Part shown: piece after piece, positions 1-7,866 of the stretch | Position numbering within the stretch: position 1 is the stretch's first letter | Layout of the letters: every line of letters starts with the position of its first letter | IMG/VR virus record: IMGVR_UViG_3300028423_001099 | Span: 1-64,000 of that record | DNA from: a virus | DNA: 64,000 nt | Strand: one strand, 5' to 3' | Made by a program: the position numbers and the translations under genes | The notes under the pieces: generated by a model | What the model saw: only the letters and a program-made list of their open reading frames with translations | Databases searched by the model: none | Told to the model about the DNA's origin: nothing

Positions 1-26
1 CCTTGTTCTGGGGGTAGACTCATCAT
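1..26 (-). CDS. Start of a gene running off the left edge
   Basis: Only the first eight or so codons are inside the window, reading MMSLPPEQ. A GGAG-type ribosome site lies about nine bases before the first ATG. Too little is visible to assign a function. It follows the 55-residue gene on the same strand and probably shares its transcript. Confidence 0.5.
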
Positions 27-44
27 CGTATTATTCTCCTAGTT

Positions 45-212
45 TTACTGATTTAACCATTCGTCGAAACTCAGCAACGGTTCACCAGTAAAACGATCTG
101 TGCCATCACCTTCGTCTGATATCTGAACATAGCTTTTGTAGCGTTCTTCCAGTGTGCCGTTGTAGTACCAGTCAGCATAATCGCCGGCAGTGGTAAACTT
201 TAGATCATCCAT
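45..212 (-). CDS. Small acidic hypothetical protein, 55 aa
   Basis: An open frame from ATG at 212 to TAA at 45, beginning MDDLKFTTAGDYADWYYNG. A GGAG site lies nine bases upstream of the ATG. The protein is acidic and aromatic-rich, with no membrane segment. It is the first gene after the sigma-70-like promoter at 247-274, so it is probably expressed early. I do not recognise the family. Confidence 0.65.
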   Translation of the reverse strand: MDDLKFTTAGDYADWYYNGTLEERYKSYVQISDEGDGTDRFTGEPLLSFDEWLNQ

Positions 213-246
213 GTGAGTGCGCTCCGTTTTCTGTTATAAAAAACTT

Positions 247-274
247 ATAATAGCATATCAATGCACAAAGTCAA
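247..274 (-). promoter_or_regulatory. Sigma-70-like (early) promoter
   Basis: On the minus strand a TTGACT box (269-274), 16 bases, then TATTAT (247-252). It sits in the AT-rich gap upstream of the 55-aa gene and has the same architecture as other promoters in this window. Confidence 0.65.
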
Positions 275-296
275 TGGTTTTATTGTAGTTGAGTTT

Positions 297-512
297 TTAG
301 GTAATTGTGTAACCCTGTGAGTCAACATCTGCTCGTTCAGCGGCTTCTGCAAGTCGATCTAGGTCCCAGTAATGACCCAGTGTGCTAACTGCGGTCAACA
401 GCATTTCACGCATCTGTGCTGGTGTATAATGACCCTGCTCTAGATTGTTCATGAGATGCTGTCTGAGAGTAATAGCTTGATTTGCGCCGTACAAGGGTCT
501 GTCTTCGCACAT
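297..512 (-). CDS. Hypothetical protein, 71 aa
   Basis: Start set at the ATG at 512 (MCEDRPLYGANQ), which has AAGGAG at good spacing, rather than the longer frame from 533 that overlaps the reductase gene. Predicted mostly helical and soluble. It is the last gene of the MazG-reductase operon. I do not recognise the family. Confidence 0.65.
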   Translation of the reverse strand: MCEDRPLYGANQAITLRQHLMNNLEQGHYTPAQMREMLLTAVSTLGHYWDLDRLAEAAERADVDSQGYTIT

Positions 513-522
513 TTTGTTCTCC

Positions 523-1242
523 TTAGTCTGCAAACGCTCTTTCTAATAGGAATGATCCCATCTCACCCTGGTTGCCTTCTGTCCAGCCGCCGTCTGTGAA
601 CTGTTCACGAGTGATACGATTGAGCTCAGGCGAACCGCATACCATAATAGCATCCTGCTCAGGATCTAAACTATGACCCAGTGTAGGCTCAATGTACTGC
701 CAGAATCTGCCTGGTCGCTGATAGGATTCTCTGGTAACAGTTTCCACGTAGTGAAACCCTGGTATAAGCCCTTCCAGTTGTCTGAGATCTTCTAGGTAGC
801 TGAGTTCAGCAACTTCTCGCACTGTGTGATACAGGAACACCTGTGAGTACTTGTCATAGGTTTCTGGATCTCTCACGATACTCATGAAGGGTGCAATGCC
901 TGTGCCTGTGCTCAACAACACCAAGTTGGGTCTCTGCTCTAAGTAGTCAATGCATAGACTGCCTGTGGTCTTGGGTTTTACAAGAATCTCGTCGCCGACC
1001 TGAATATGCTGAAGTCTGCTGGTGAGAGGCCCGTCCGGAACCTTGATGCTGAGAAACTCCAGTTCTTCTTCATAGCAGGTGCTCACCATGCTGTAGGCAC
1101 GGAAGATGGGTCTAGGCTCTGCATCCAGTCCAATCAACGCAAACTCGCCGTTCTTGAAACGAAAGCCCTGGTCTCTGGTGGTGCGGAAACTGAACAACCG
1201 ATCGCTGTAGTGCTTGATAGATGTTACTGTTTCACGATTCAT
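523..1242 (-). CDS. fpr: Ferredoxin/flavodoxin-NADP+ reductase
   Basis: A 239-residue FAD enzyme that moves electrons between NADPH and ferredoxin or flavodoxin. The FAD-binding R-x-Y-S motif is at residues 48-51 (RAYS) and GPLTSRL, which contacts the flavin phosphates, at 71-77. The NADP-binding STGTGIAPF is at 111-119. Length and motifs fit the bacterial Fpr type, not the plant type with an N-terminal thylakoid domain. The start overlaps the stop of the MazG gene (TAATG), so the two are translationally coupled. In a phage it could supply reducing power for ribonucleotide reduction or Fe-S assembly; that role is inference. Confidence 0.92.
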   Translation of the reverse strand: MNRETVTSIKHYSDRLFSFRTTRDQGFRFKNGEFALIGLDAEPRPIFRAYSMVSTCYEEELEFLSIKVPDGPLTSRLQHIQVGDEILVKPKTTGSLCIDYLEQRPNLVLLSTGTGIAPFMSIVRDPETYDKYSQVFLYHTVREVAELSYLEDLRQLEGLIPGFHYVETVTRESYQRPGRFWQYIEPTLGHSLDPEQDAIMVCGSPELNRITREQFTDGGWTEGNQGEMGSFLLERAFAD

Positions 1243-1688
1243 TATAGATCGCCCTCCTGTCTGTTCTCACTGTAGTGTACGTCAAACTTGCCTCCTGGGT
1301 ATCTATTTTCCAGCTTGCGTACATTTTCTTGGATAACATCATTTGGATCCAGATCTAGTGCACGACAGGCATTGATCCAGTACCAAATAATATCACCAAG
1401 TTCTCGCTTCATGTGAAAAACTGTGTCTTCATCCAGTGGCTTGCCCTGGAACAACAGTTTTTTGACAATCTCCTGCAGTTCACCTGTTTCGCTGCCTAGG
1501 CCAATGGCGCCACATAGCAACAGTGGCACATTGATGTCTGGTCCATGATGTAACTCACCGTCTACGCCATGTGCTTCACAGTTGGCATCGAGCCTATCTA
1601 GTCTGGCCATAAAGTCAGTGAGACTTTCGCTGTCACTGCTGGTTACTTCTCCGACAAATTCCTGATATTTTTTGAGATCTATTGACAT
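1242..1688 (-). CDS. MazG-like nucleotide pyrophosphohydrolase
   Basis: A 148-residue all-alpha NTP pyrophosphatase-type protein. Acidic metal ligands are visible as E67-T-G-E70 with E73 and, one helix later, R-E-L-G-D ending near residue 99, as in the MazG/MazG-like fold. Phage MazG proteins hydrolyse (d)NTPs; a role in lowering ppGpp has been proposed but is disputed. AGAGGA lies before the ATG at 1688. It sits at the head of a two-gene overlap with the ferredoxin-NADP reductase. Confidence 0.87.
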   Translation of the reverse strand: MSIDLKKYQEFVGEVTSSDSESLTDFMARLDRLDANCEAHGVDGELHHGPDINVPLLLCGAIGLGSETGELQEIVKKLLFQGKPLDEDTVFHMKRELGDIIWYWINACRALDLDPNDVIQENVRKLENRYPGGKFDVHYSENRQEGDL

Positions 1689-1749
1689 TTATTTTCCTCT
1701 GTGTGTTGTAGAGACCACAAGTGCGTGTTTGTTTTTACAGTTTGTTATG

Positions 1750-2124
1750 CTAGGTGTCCCAGCTCACAGTCTGTTCTTTGCCGCCGGCGATTTGTGTTGC
1801 ACCTTGATATTCGTGAACATCTGGAATATAGTATATCCATGCGGTGCCTGCTGTAGTTGCAATTTTTATTCTGTGATAAAAATCCGGATAACCTTCGATC
1901 TGATCAAGCACAGCAAAAGTTTCGTCGTCAACATTCCACACTTCACCTTGAATTTTGTTGTGCCCGGCCAAGCTGACAGCGGGAAATGCTCCTAGGTCGT
2001 AGAGGCTATATGTGGACTCAGCAGTGACAGCACGGTCAACAAGTTCAGCGTTTCCAAAGCGATCAAGCCCCCTGATGCTATTGCCTTTTTTCAGTGTGCC
2101 ATACACAAAAACTCTGTGGCTCAT
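1750..2124 (-). CDS. Gamma-glutamylcyclotransferase-fold protein
   Basis: A 124-residue protein with the family signature VYGTLKKG at residues 7-14 and LDQIEGYP around 73-80, whose glutamate (E77) corresponds to the catalytic acid of AIG2/GGCT-like enzymes. Members release 5-oxoproline from gamma-glutamyl amines or dipeptides; the substrate here cannot be told. The start overlaps the stop of the upstream coiled-coil gene by four bases. Confidence 0.85.
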   Translation of the reverse strand: MSHRVFVYGTLKKGNSIRGLDRFGNAELVDRAVTAESTYSLYDLGAFPAVSLAGHNKIQGEVWNVDDETFAVLDQIEGYPDFYHRIKIATTAGTAWIYYIPDVHEYQGATQIAGGKEQTVSWDT

Positions 2125-2333
2125 TTGTTTAGCCTCTCTTCCAGTGCTCGAATTCGTTGATTCATCACAGTGAGCAATCGACTGCTGTCTGCGTCCAATG
2201 GCACTGCAGCACTGCTAACAGCCATATTTTCCAGTTCGTCGATTTTTTCATGCAGTTCTGCAATTTGCTGATCTTTTTCTTTGACAAGATTCAGCAACTC
2301 TGCTTTGGTCATCTGTGTGGTGCTTTTTTTCAT
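2121..2333 (-). CDS. Small coiled-coil protein, 70 aa
   Basis: Start placed at the ATG at 2333 (MKKSTTQMTKAELL). A heptad-rich coiled coil covers about residues 8-35 and a second helix ends the protein (residues 50-70). No clear ribosome site. It is the first gene behind the strong promoter at 2364-2392 and is coupled to the GGCT-like gene. Function unknown. Confidence 0.65.
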   Translation of the reverse strand: MKKSTTQMTKAELLNLVKEKDQQIAELHEKIDELENMAVSSAAVPLDADSSRLLTVMNQRIRALEERLNK

Positions 2334-2363
2334 GGTCAACAGAGAATCAGCGGTAGAAGTTTA

Positions 2364-2392
2364 ATTTTAGCATGTCACAATATAACTGTCAA
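2364..2392 (-). promoter_or_regulatory. Sigma-70-like (early) promoter
   Basis: Minus-strand TTGACA (2387-2392), 17 bases, TAAAAT (2364-2369). It separates the sufB operon, which ends at 2406, from the downstream coiled-coil/GGCT genes. Confidence 0.75.
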
Positions 2393-2405
2393 ACAACAAG
2401 GTTGA

Positions 2406-3854
2406 TCAACCCACAGACCCTTCCAGTGAAACCTCCAGCAAGGCTTTGGCCTCCACAGCAAACTCCATGGGCAGTTCTTTGAAGACCTCTTTGCAGAAGC
2501 CGTCCACGATCATGCTTACTGCATCCTCTTCGCTCATGCCCCTAGACCGGCAGTAAAACAACTGGTCTTCGCCGATTCTGGATGTGGTGGCCTCATGCTC
2601 GATTTTGGATGTGGGGTTGGCGCTTTCAATATAAGGAAATGTGTTTGAACCGCAGGTCTTGCCAATCAACAAACTGTCGCACTGTGAAAAGTTCTTGATG
2701 CGATCTGCTTTTTTTGCTACCCGCACCAAGCCACGATAGCTGCTGTTGCTGTGGCCTGCACAAATACCTTTGGCAATGATTTTGCTCCGTGTATCCTTGC
2801 CCAAGTGAACCATTTTTGTACCGGTGTCCGCTTGCTGCATGTTATTGGTCAGTGCCACCGAATAAAACTCGCCTGTGCTGCGGTCACCGCGCAACATACA
2901 GCTGGGGTATTTCCAGGTGATAGCTGAACCTGTTTCCACCTGTGTCCAAGTGATCTTGCTGTCTGCCCCGCGGCAGTCGCCGCGCTTGGTCACAAAGTTA
3001 TAGATCCCACCTTTGCCGTTTTCATCACCCGGGTACCAGTTTTGGACGGTGGAGTATTTGATCTGTGCTTTTTCCAGCGCCACCAGCTCAACCACTGCTG
3101 CGTGCAGCTGGTTCTCATCGCGCATGGGCGCGGTGCACCCTTCCAAGTAGCTCACATAGGCATCATCTTCTGCAATGATCAGGGTGCGCTCAAACTGGCC
3201 TGTGTCACGAGCGTTGATGCGGAAGTAGGTGCTGAGCTCCATGGGACACACTGTGCCTTTGGGCACGTATACAAATGAGCCGTCTGAGAACACTGCTGAG
3301 TTGAGTGCTGCAAAATAGTTGTCTCTGTTGCTGATCACTGTGCCCAAATACTGCTTGACCAGTTCTGGGTGTTCCTGCACTGCTTCTGAGAAACTGCAGA
3401 ATATCACGCCCGCTTCTTCCAGCTCTTTTTGGAAGGTGGTGCCGACCGAGACCGAGTCAAAGACCGCATCCACAGCCACCCCAGCCAAACGCGCCCGCTC
3501 GTGCAGCGGCACACCCAGCTTATCGAAGGTCTCCAACAACTTTGGATCGACCTCGTCCAAGCTCTTGGGACGATTTTTTTGCTTCGGTGAGGCGTAGTAG
3601 TGAATGGCATCTAGGTCAATTTCAGGGATATCCAACAGTGCCCAGTCTGGCTGAGTCATTTTTAACCAGTGCCTGTATGATTCAAGTCGCCACTCTAACA
3701 GCCACTCAGGCTCATTTTTCTTGGCTGAGATCATAGCAATAACTTCTTCGTCGAGACCAGGACGAATCATGTCCGACTCGATGTCAGTCTCAAATCCTGC
3801 TGCATACTTGCTGTTGAGCTTGTTTTCTACTGCAATGTCGACGTCTTTGCTCAT
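2406..3854 (-). CDS. sufB: Fe-S cluster assembly protein SufB
   Basis: A 482-residue protein, full length compared with bacterial SufB. The beta-helix scaffold core and the C-terminal block ([19 protein letters not shown], then the conserved region around [19 protein letters not shown]) are intact, including the cysteine used for cluster building. In bacteria SufB works in a SufBC2D complex, accepting sulfur from SufS. No sufC, sufD or sufE is visible here, so the phage protein would have to use host SufC/SufD. ATGA overlap with the Nfu gene upstream. Expression is probably from the late promoter at 6813. Confidence 0.95.
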   Translation of the reverse strand: MSKDVDIAVENKLNSKYAAGFETDIESDMIRPGLDEEVIAMISAKKNEPEWLLEWRLESYRHWLKMTQPDWALLDIPEIDLDAIHYYASPKQKNRPKSLDEVDPKLLETFDKLGVPLHERARLAGVAVDAVFDSVSVGTTFQKELEEAGVIFCSFSEAVQEHPELVKQYLGTVISNRDNYFAALNSAVFSDGSFVYVPKGTVCPMELSTYFRINARDTGQFERTLIIAEDDAYVSYLEGCTAPMRDENQLHAAVVELVALEKAQIKYSTVQNWYPGDENGKGGIYNFVTKRGDCRGADSKITWTQVETGSAITWKYPSCMLRGDRSTGEFYSVALTNNMQQADTGTKMVHLGKDTRSKIIAKGICAGHSNSSYRGLVRVAKKADRIKNFSQCDSLLIGKTCGSNTFPYIESANPTSKIEHEATTSRIGEDQLFYCRSRGMSEEDAVSMIVDGFCKEVFKELPMEFAVEAKALLEVSLEGSVG

Positions 3855-4441
3855 GCTTCTCCTTGTTTGAAATAGGCATTATCTGTGATGCTGTGGTCTG
3901 TGACATCTTCTAATCCAGCAAGTTCTGGAACACCTGCAAGAAGCTCTTTTTCCACAGCAAATTTCATTGTGAGAGGCACTGCTGCGCAACCCTGGCACCC
4001 TCCGCCAAATGTGAGAACAGCAATATTTTCGTCTGTTACACGTATGAGATTTGCTTCTCCGCCGTGCATGGCCAACTTGGGGTTTACTGTGGTCCACAGA
4101 ACATAGTTTACACGATCTTCGATGGTAGCATCTTCAGGCAAGTTGGGTGTTTTGCTGTTGGGTGCTTTGATGGTGAGTTGTCCTCCCATGCGACTCTGGT
4201 CATAGTTGATTTCAGCATCTTCTAAAAAAGGTTCACTTTTGTTTTCGATGTATGCTGTCAGCTCACCAAACTTTTTCATGGTGTTCTCTGTGAGATCCGG
4301 CTCTTCTCGACAATAACTTAGAGTTGTTTCTGCTTTGGGTGTGCCTGGATTATTCACAAAAATATAAACACCCAGCACGGATTCCTGCTTGCTCAGCAGC
4401 TCCAATAGGTATTCTTGCGCTGATTCTGTTATGTTAATCAT
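3851..4441 (-). CDS. nfuA: NfuA-like Fe-S cluster carrier
   Basis: A 196-residue two-domain protein: an A-type-like N-terminal domain (about 1-95), which lacks the usual A-type cysteine triad, and a C-terminal Nfu domain with the cluster-binding C149-Q-G-C152 in [13 protein letters not shown]. NfuA proteins receive Fe-S clusters from Isc/Suf scaffolds and deliver them to client proteins, also under oxidative stress. It is coupled to sufB downstream and dCMP deaminase upstream by short overlaps. Confidence 0.92.
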   Translation of the reverse strand: MINITESAQEYLLELLSKQESVLGVYIFVNNPGTPKAETTLSYCREEPDLTENTMKKFGELTAYIENKSEPFLEDAEINYDQSRMGGQLTIKAPNSKTPNLPEDATIEDRVNYVLWTTVNPKLAMHGGEANLIRVTDENIAVLTFGGGCQGCAAVPLTMKFAVEKELLAGVPELAGLEDVTDHSITDNAYFKQGEA

Positions 4442-4901
4442 GTGTATCCTCGGTTATTTGTGATACAATTATACCGCATTTTTCCAAAAAATGCAAGCCT
4501 GCCTGCGACTTATACTTATCACGATAGTACACAGCAGTGATGCCACTCTGGTGTATGAGCTTGGCACAGTCCAAGCAGGGTGCATGTGTGCAGAACAAGA
4601 TGGCACCTGTACTGCTCTCTGAACCCTGTGCCACTTTGGCAATCGCGTTGGTTTCTGCATGCAAAACTTCTGGCTTGGTTATCAGCTGTGCCGGCGTAAC
4701 AGTTCTAGTGTCTGCATCAATTTCTTCGGGCAGATCGTGCTCACATGCATTGTCCCAGCCGTGCGGTGTGCCATTCCAGCCAAATGCTAGAATGTTATCG
4801 TTTTTAACAATCAAGCAGCCAACTTGAAGCCTTTTTGCTGATGATATTTGAGCTATGCGATCACATAAGCCTATGTATAATGTTAACATTTTGCTCTTCA
4901 T
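4434..4901 (-). CDS. Deoxycytidylate (dCMP) deaminase
   Basis: A 155-residue zinc deaminase. The catalytic H81-A-E83 motif (LHAETNAI) and the zinc cysteines C109 and C112 (PCLDC) are present, as is an N-terminal region typical of T4 Cd-like enzymes (GCLIVKNDNIL, GWNGTPHGWDN). It converts dCMP to dUMP for dTMP synthesis. It overlaps the neighbouring genes on both sides within one operon. Confidence 0.9.
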   Translation of the reverse strand: MKSKMLTLYIGLCDRIAQISSAKRLQVGCLIVKNDNILAFGWNGTPHGWDNACEHDLPEEIDADTRTVTPAQLITKPEVLHAETNAIAKVAQGSESSTGAILFCTHAPCLDCAKLIHQSGITAVYYRDKYKSQAGLHFLEKCGIIVSQITEDTHD

Positions 4902-5611
4902 TGTTCTATTACCAGCATGCCCTGTAGGCTAGGCTGAAGGGGAGCAGCATATCTAGCCATTATGTTATCCTGCTGGAGTCTCTGCTTGAGCCATTCAATG
5001 TTGTAGTATGCAATCAAAAAATCACTGTCTCGGGGTATATCACTGCTGTTATACACCACAGTGTCGTTGTCCACAAAATACAGCACATCCTTGGGATTCT
5101 GCAGCACAGAAAAATCCACAGCAGACCCGTAGTCTTCTGTTCTTTTACGATGTATTAACCTTAGAAAATCTTCTGTGATCACAGATGTGCACACAACACC
5201 ACCGGGCTTGACAACTCGTGACATCTCTTTTAGGTCAAACAGATAGTCTTCAAAACTGGAATGTGTATTCACACTATGTGAAAACACAATGTCCACTGAG
5301 TCATCTTTCAGGGGAAAGGGAATAAATTTTTCTCCTGTGATGTTATACACAGGATTGAACCTGTTATAGTGTACAGCCTCAGCATCAGGAAACATATCTT
5401 GAAAATAATCCAAGGACTCTTTGTCAACATCCATGTTGATATAGCTAGAGAGCTCTAGGTTTCTGTTGGTAATGTCTGCTAGCAGATTACCACGATTACC
5501 ACCATAGTCTAGAATGACTTTGTCCGAAACATCGATGCCGGGCACGCTAAAGCACAGTTGTCTCAATCCTAGGCCGTTGGCCCTCGGTACAACTCGTGAC
5601 ATTGTTTTCAA
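4898..5611 (-). CDS. SAM-dependent methyltransferase
   Basis: A 237-residue class I Rossmann methyltransferase of the Methyltransf_11 type. Motif I is at residues 33-42 (ILDYGGNRGN), the acidic motif II near 58 (NMDVD), and the post-motif segment VKPGGVV near 152. The acceptor is unknown. It is coupled to the 2OG-oxygenase/sporadic-carbohydrate fusion immediately upstream, which hints at work on a sugar or other small molecule rather than DNA; this is inference. Confidence 0.85.
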   Translation of the reverse strand: MKTMSRVVPRANGLGLRQLCFSVPGIDVSDKVILDYGGNRGNLLADITNRNLELSSYINMDVDKESLDYFQDMFPDAEAVHYNRFNPVYNITGEKFIPFPLKDDSVDIVFSHSVNTHSSFEDYLFDLKEMSRVVKPGGVVCTSVITEDFLRLIHRKRTEDYGSAVDFSVLQNPKDVLYFVDNDTVVYNSSDIPRDSDFLIAYYNIEWLKQRLQQDNIMARYAAPLQPSLQGMLVIEQ

Positions 5612-6771
5612 TACCAGCCGTAGGAGAAGTTGGTGCTGTGTTCAATGCCCAGCGTCTCGTTGGGGTTGGTGTTTTCACCAAAGAACCCCATAATGCGTTC
5701 AATGTGGGCAATATCTTCAGCAGATCTAACACTGCATAATTCGTTAGCAAAGTGCAGTTCTACATTGTGGTCAACAGCCAATTCCAGCATGTAGCGTCTG
5801 CGTCGTGGATCTTCTGGAAGGCACAGCAAGCTGCACAGCACAATACCGCCCACGTTATAACCGCTGATATATTTTTCTAGGCCGGGTTGCCAATCCAAGA
5901 ACTCATTTTCAAACTGATAGTCATTGATGCGAATGCCGTGCTTGTCACAGTACTGATCAATGATAGCGCGTTGCATGGGCAGCGGAATCGGGTTGCTGAA
6001 CTTGCTGTTCCAGCCAGCATATGTGATCCATGTCTTGCTGGTATCAATGGCTCTTTGATCTTCTCTTTCCTCTGGAAAGCGGAAATAACCTCCGGGCAGT
6101 TTTCTACCATAGCTGCCCCCTTTGACCAGCACCCGGCCATCCATGCTCCAGCGTGTGATGTCTGTTTCATTGTTGAAGTTGCCGTGAATGTGATGTTGCT
6201 GGAACAGGTGTGCTTGGCCAGGCTCCAGTTCCACAGGCCAACAGTGTTTGGCACATTCTGCTTGCAGTTCGTCATAGCTGAGATGCTCGTTGTAGGTCTT
6301 CTGTGTGAGCTTTGTGCTCTTGTCCCAGTCCATGATCCACATGGTATTGGAATCGTAGCATCGAGTAAACGGTGTCCACAGTGTGCGCAAACCCAGGCCG
6401 TTGCCAACCCAGATGCCTTGATGGAATGCCAAGAGTCGACCTGCTTTCTCTTGATTAGGAATCACAATGCGAATTGTGAAAAAACGCTGAATCATCCAAT
6501 CCTCACCACCAACTAGATCTGGAATATGCTCACCATAGTAAGCATCTGCTCTCTTTTGAAATTCTTCTGTGTCACAGGCCTTTTGGCAGTGACGCCCCAA
6601 TTGTGAAATTTCCTGTGGAGTCAAGATCTTGTGAATGGTTTCCAGACTGTCGATCTGCGGAAACAATTCCTGTGCTACACCCAGCCAATACGCTGGCCAG
6701 TTGTGTTTTTCTAGATCATAGTTGAGAGTTTGGTTGTCCCAGCGTGAATCAAGAGCATTGGGGTTTTGCAT
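5608..6771 (-). CDS. 2OG-Fe(II) oxygenase fused to sporadic carbohydrate cluster protein
   Basis: A 387-residue protein. Residues 1 to about 240 resemble the 2OG-Fe(II) oxygenases found in the sporadic carbohydrate cluster (candidate iron or cosubstrate residues around H117, H194/H196 and R207). Residues about 250-362 match the small LIC12192-type sporadic carbohydrate cluster protein (GGIVLCSLLCLPEDPRRR and the HFANELCSVRS stretch). In bacteria these are usually separate genes in surface-polysaccharide loci. Start taken at 6771, which has AGGACA upstream; the longer frame would begin before the predicted transcription start. The methyltransferase follows with a four-base overlap. Confidence 0.75.
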   Translation of the reverse strand: MQNPNALDSRWDNQTLNYDLEKHNWPAYWLGVAQELFPQIDSLETIHKILTPQEISQLGRHCQKACDTEEFQKRADAYYGEHIPDLVGGEDWMIQRFFTIRIVIPNQEKAGRLLAFHQGIWVGNGLGLRTLWTPFTRCYDSNTMWIMDWDKSTKLTQKTYNEHLSYDELQAECAKHCWPVELEPGQAHLFQQHHIHGNFNNETDITRWSMDGRVLVKGGSYGRKLPGGYFRFPEEREDQRAIDTSKTWITYAGWNSKFSNPIPLPMQRAIIDQYCDKHGIRINDYQFENEFLDWQPGLEKYISGYNVGGIVLCSLLCLPEDPRRRRYMLELAVDHNVELHFANELCSVRSAEDIAHIERIMGFFGENTNPNETLGIEHSTNFSYGWY

Positions 6772-6812
6772 GGCGTGTCCTATTTCTGTGTTTTGCCTGT
6801 AAATGCACATGA

Positions 6813-6820
6813 TATTTATA
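6813..6820 (-). promoter_or_regulatory. T4-type late promoter box TATAAATA
   Basis: A perfect TATAAATA on the minus strand, 41 bases before the ATG at 6771, with a ribosome site between them. It heads the oxygenase-methyltransferase-deaminase-nfuA-sufB operon. Confidence 0.75.
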
Positions 6821-6838
6821 GAGCTATTAAATATCTGT

Positions 6839-7300
6839 GTGAAGATTCAGAAAATCACATTCGACGAGATACTTGTGCCTTGGCGCACACACCTATGGCC
6901 CGATCGACACAGTGCCATTGAGACTCACAGTGCCATGACTTGGCCGTTTGAGGCCGATCCTGAGCCTATCGACATGAGCATATTTGACTATGAACCCACA
7001 TTCTGGGGCGTGATCATCAACAACAATCTCGTTGGCGTCAATAGCGGACATCGCACCTGTGACATGCACTATCGCAGTCGCGGCCTGTGGGTAGATCCAG
7101 AGTACCGGGGCAAAGGTCTTGCACAACTGCTGTTCACAGTCACACACTGGCAAGCTCGGCAAGAAAAGTGCGAAATGGTCTGGAGTATGCCTAGGCAGAG
7201 TGCACTGAAAAGTTATATCGGTTTTGGTTTTGAGACTGTGGCAGGTTTCTTTGGCACTGAGACCTCAGACAGCAACATCTATGTGAAATTACTGCTGTGA
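6839..7300 (+). CDS. GNAT-family N-acetyltransferase
   Basis: About 153 residues from a GTG at 6839 (MKIQKITFDEIL); the longer frame from 6803 runs across the late promoter of the divergent gene. The acetyl-CoA-binding segment is clear: LWVDPEYRGKGLAQLL, with the R/Q-x-x-G-x-G/A type loop, followed by the C-terminal alpha/beta part ending YIGFGFETVAGFFG. Acceptor unknown. A lone plus-strand gene between minus-strand operons, ending 12 bases inside the convergent peroxiredoxin gene. Confidence 0.8.
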   Translation: MKIQKITFDEILVPWRTHLWPDRHSAIETHSAMTWPFEADPEPIDMSIFDYEPTFWGVIINNNLVGVNSGHRTCDMHYRSRGLWVDPEYRGKGLAQLLFTVTHWQARQEKCEMVWSMPRQSALKSYIGFGFETVAGFFGTETSDSNIYVKLLL

Positions 7301-7846
7301 CTGAGATTGCTGCTCTTGCTGTGCCTGGTGTGCAGTTTCTAGATACTTGATCATGGTTTCCGCATCACTGGTAACAAAAGGATCCTCTTCGGCATTGTCT
7401 GACATGCCCGGCTCAGCAAACAGTGCTTCCACCATGCCGTCCCTCACACACATACTGTAACGCCAGCTGCGCATGCCCATGCCATAATTGCTTTTGTCTA
7501 CCAGGAAACCCATTTTGCGTGTGAACTCGCCTGACCCGTCTGGCAAAGATTTCACGTGTGTGACACCCTGTGACCCAAGCCAAGCATTCATGGTATAGCT
7601 GTCATTGACACTGAGGCAGTAGATATCATCAATGCCATAGTCAGAGATTCGAGCATGTGCTGCTTCATAGCCAGGCAGATGATTGCTGGTACATGTGGGA
7701 GTATAACAGCCAGGCACAGCAAATATCACCACTCTACGATTAGCAAATACGTCTCTGCTGGTGAGCTTGCGCCATTCGTAGCCCGGTGCTTGTGAAATCT
7801 GTGCCCTAACGTGAAACGTAACTTCTGGTACTCTGATATAAAACAT
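7289..7846 (-). CDS. Peroxiredoxin (Prx5-like)
   Basis: A 185-residue thiol peroxidase. The Prx5-type active site is at residues 45-59, P-G-C-Y-T-P-T-C-T-S-x-H-L-P-G, with C52 as the peroxidatic cysteine. C47, an alanine in most relatives, gives an unusual extra thiol two turns away. The glutamine/serine-rich tail (about 172-185) is low complexity. It reduces peroxides using glutaredoxin or thioredoxin. Downstream of sufS in the clpS-sufS-prx operon; TCTCC (GGAGA on the coding strand) lies upstream of the ATG. Confidence 0.9.
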   Translation of the reverse strand: MFYIRVPEVTFHVRAQISQAPGYEWRKLTSRDVFANRRVVIFAVPGCYTPTCTSNHLPGYEAAHARISDYGIDDIYCLSVNDSYTMNAWLGSQGVTHVKSLPDGSGEFTRKMGFLVDKSNYGMGMRSWRYSMCVRDGMVEALFAEPGMSDNAEEDPFVTSDAETMIKYLETAHQAQQEQQSQSQQ

Positions 7847-7866
7847 CGGTTTCTCCTGTGTGGTAT

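Noticed and set aside
5877-6407. Minus-strand 176-codon frame inside the oxygenase fusion gene
   Set aside because: Same strand but another frame; the fusion gene has recognisable domains over this stretch and this frame has none.
6771-6810. Leaderless start at 6810 right after TATAAATA
   Set aside because: Only two bases separate the box from the ATG, so transcription would begin inside or after the codon. An AGGACA site favours 6771.
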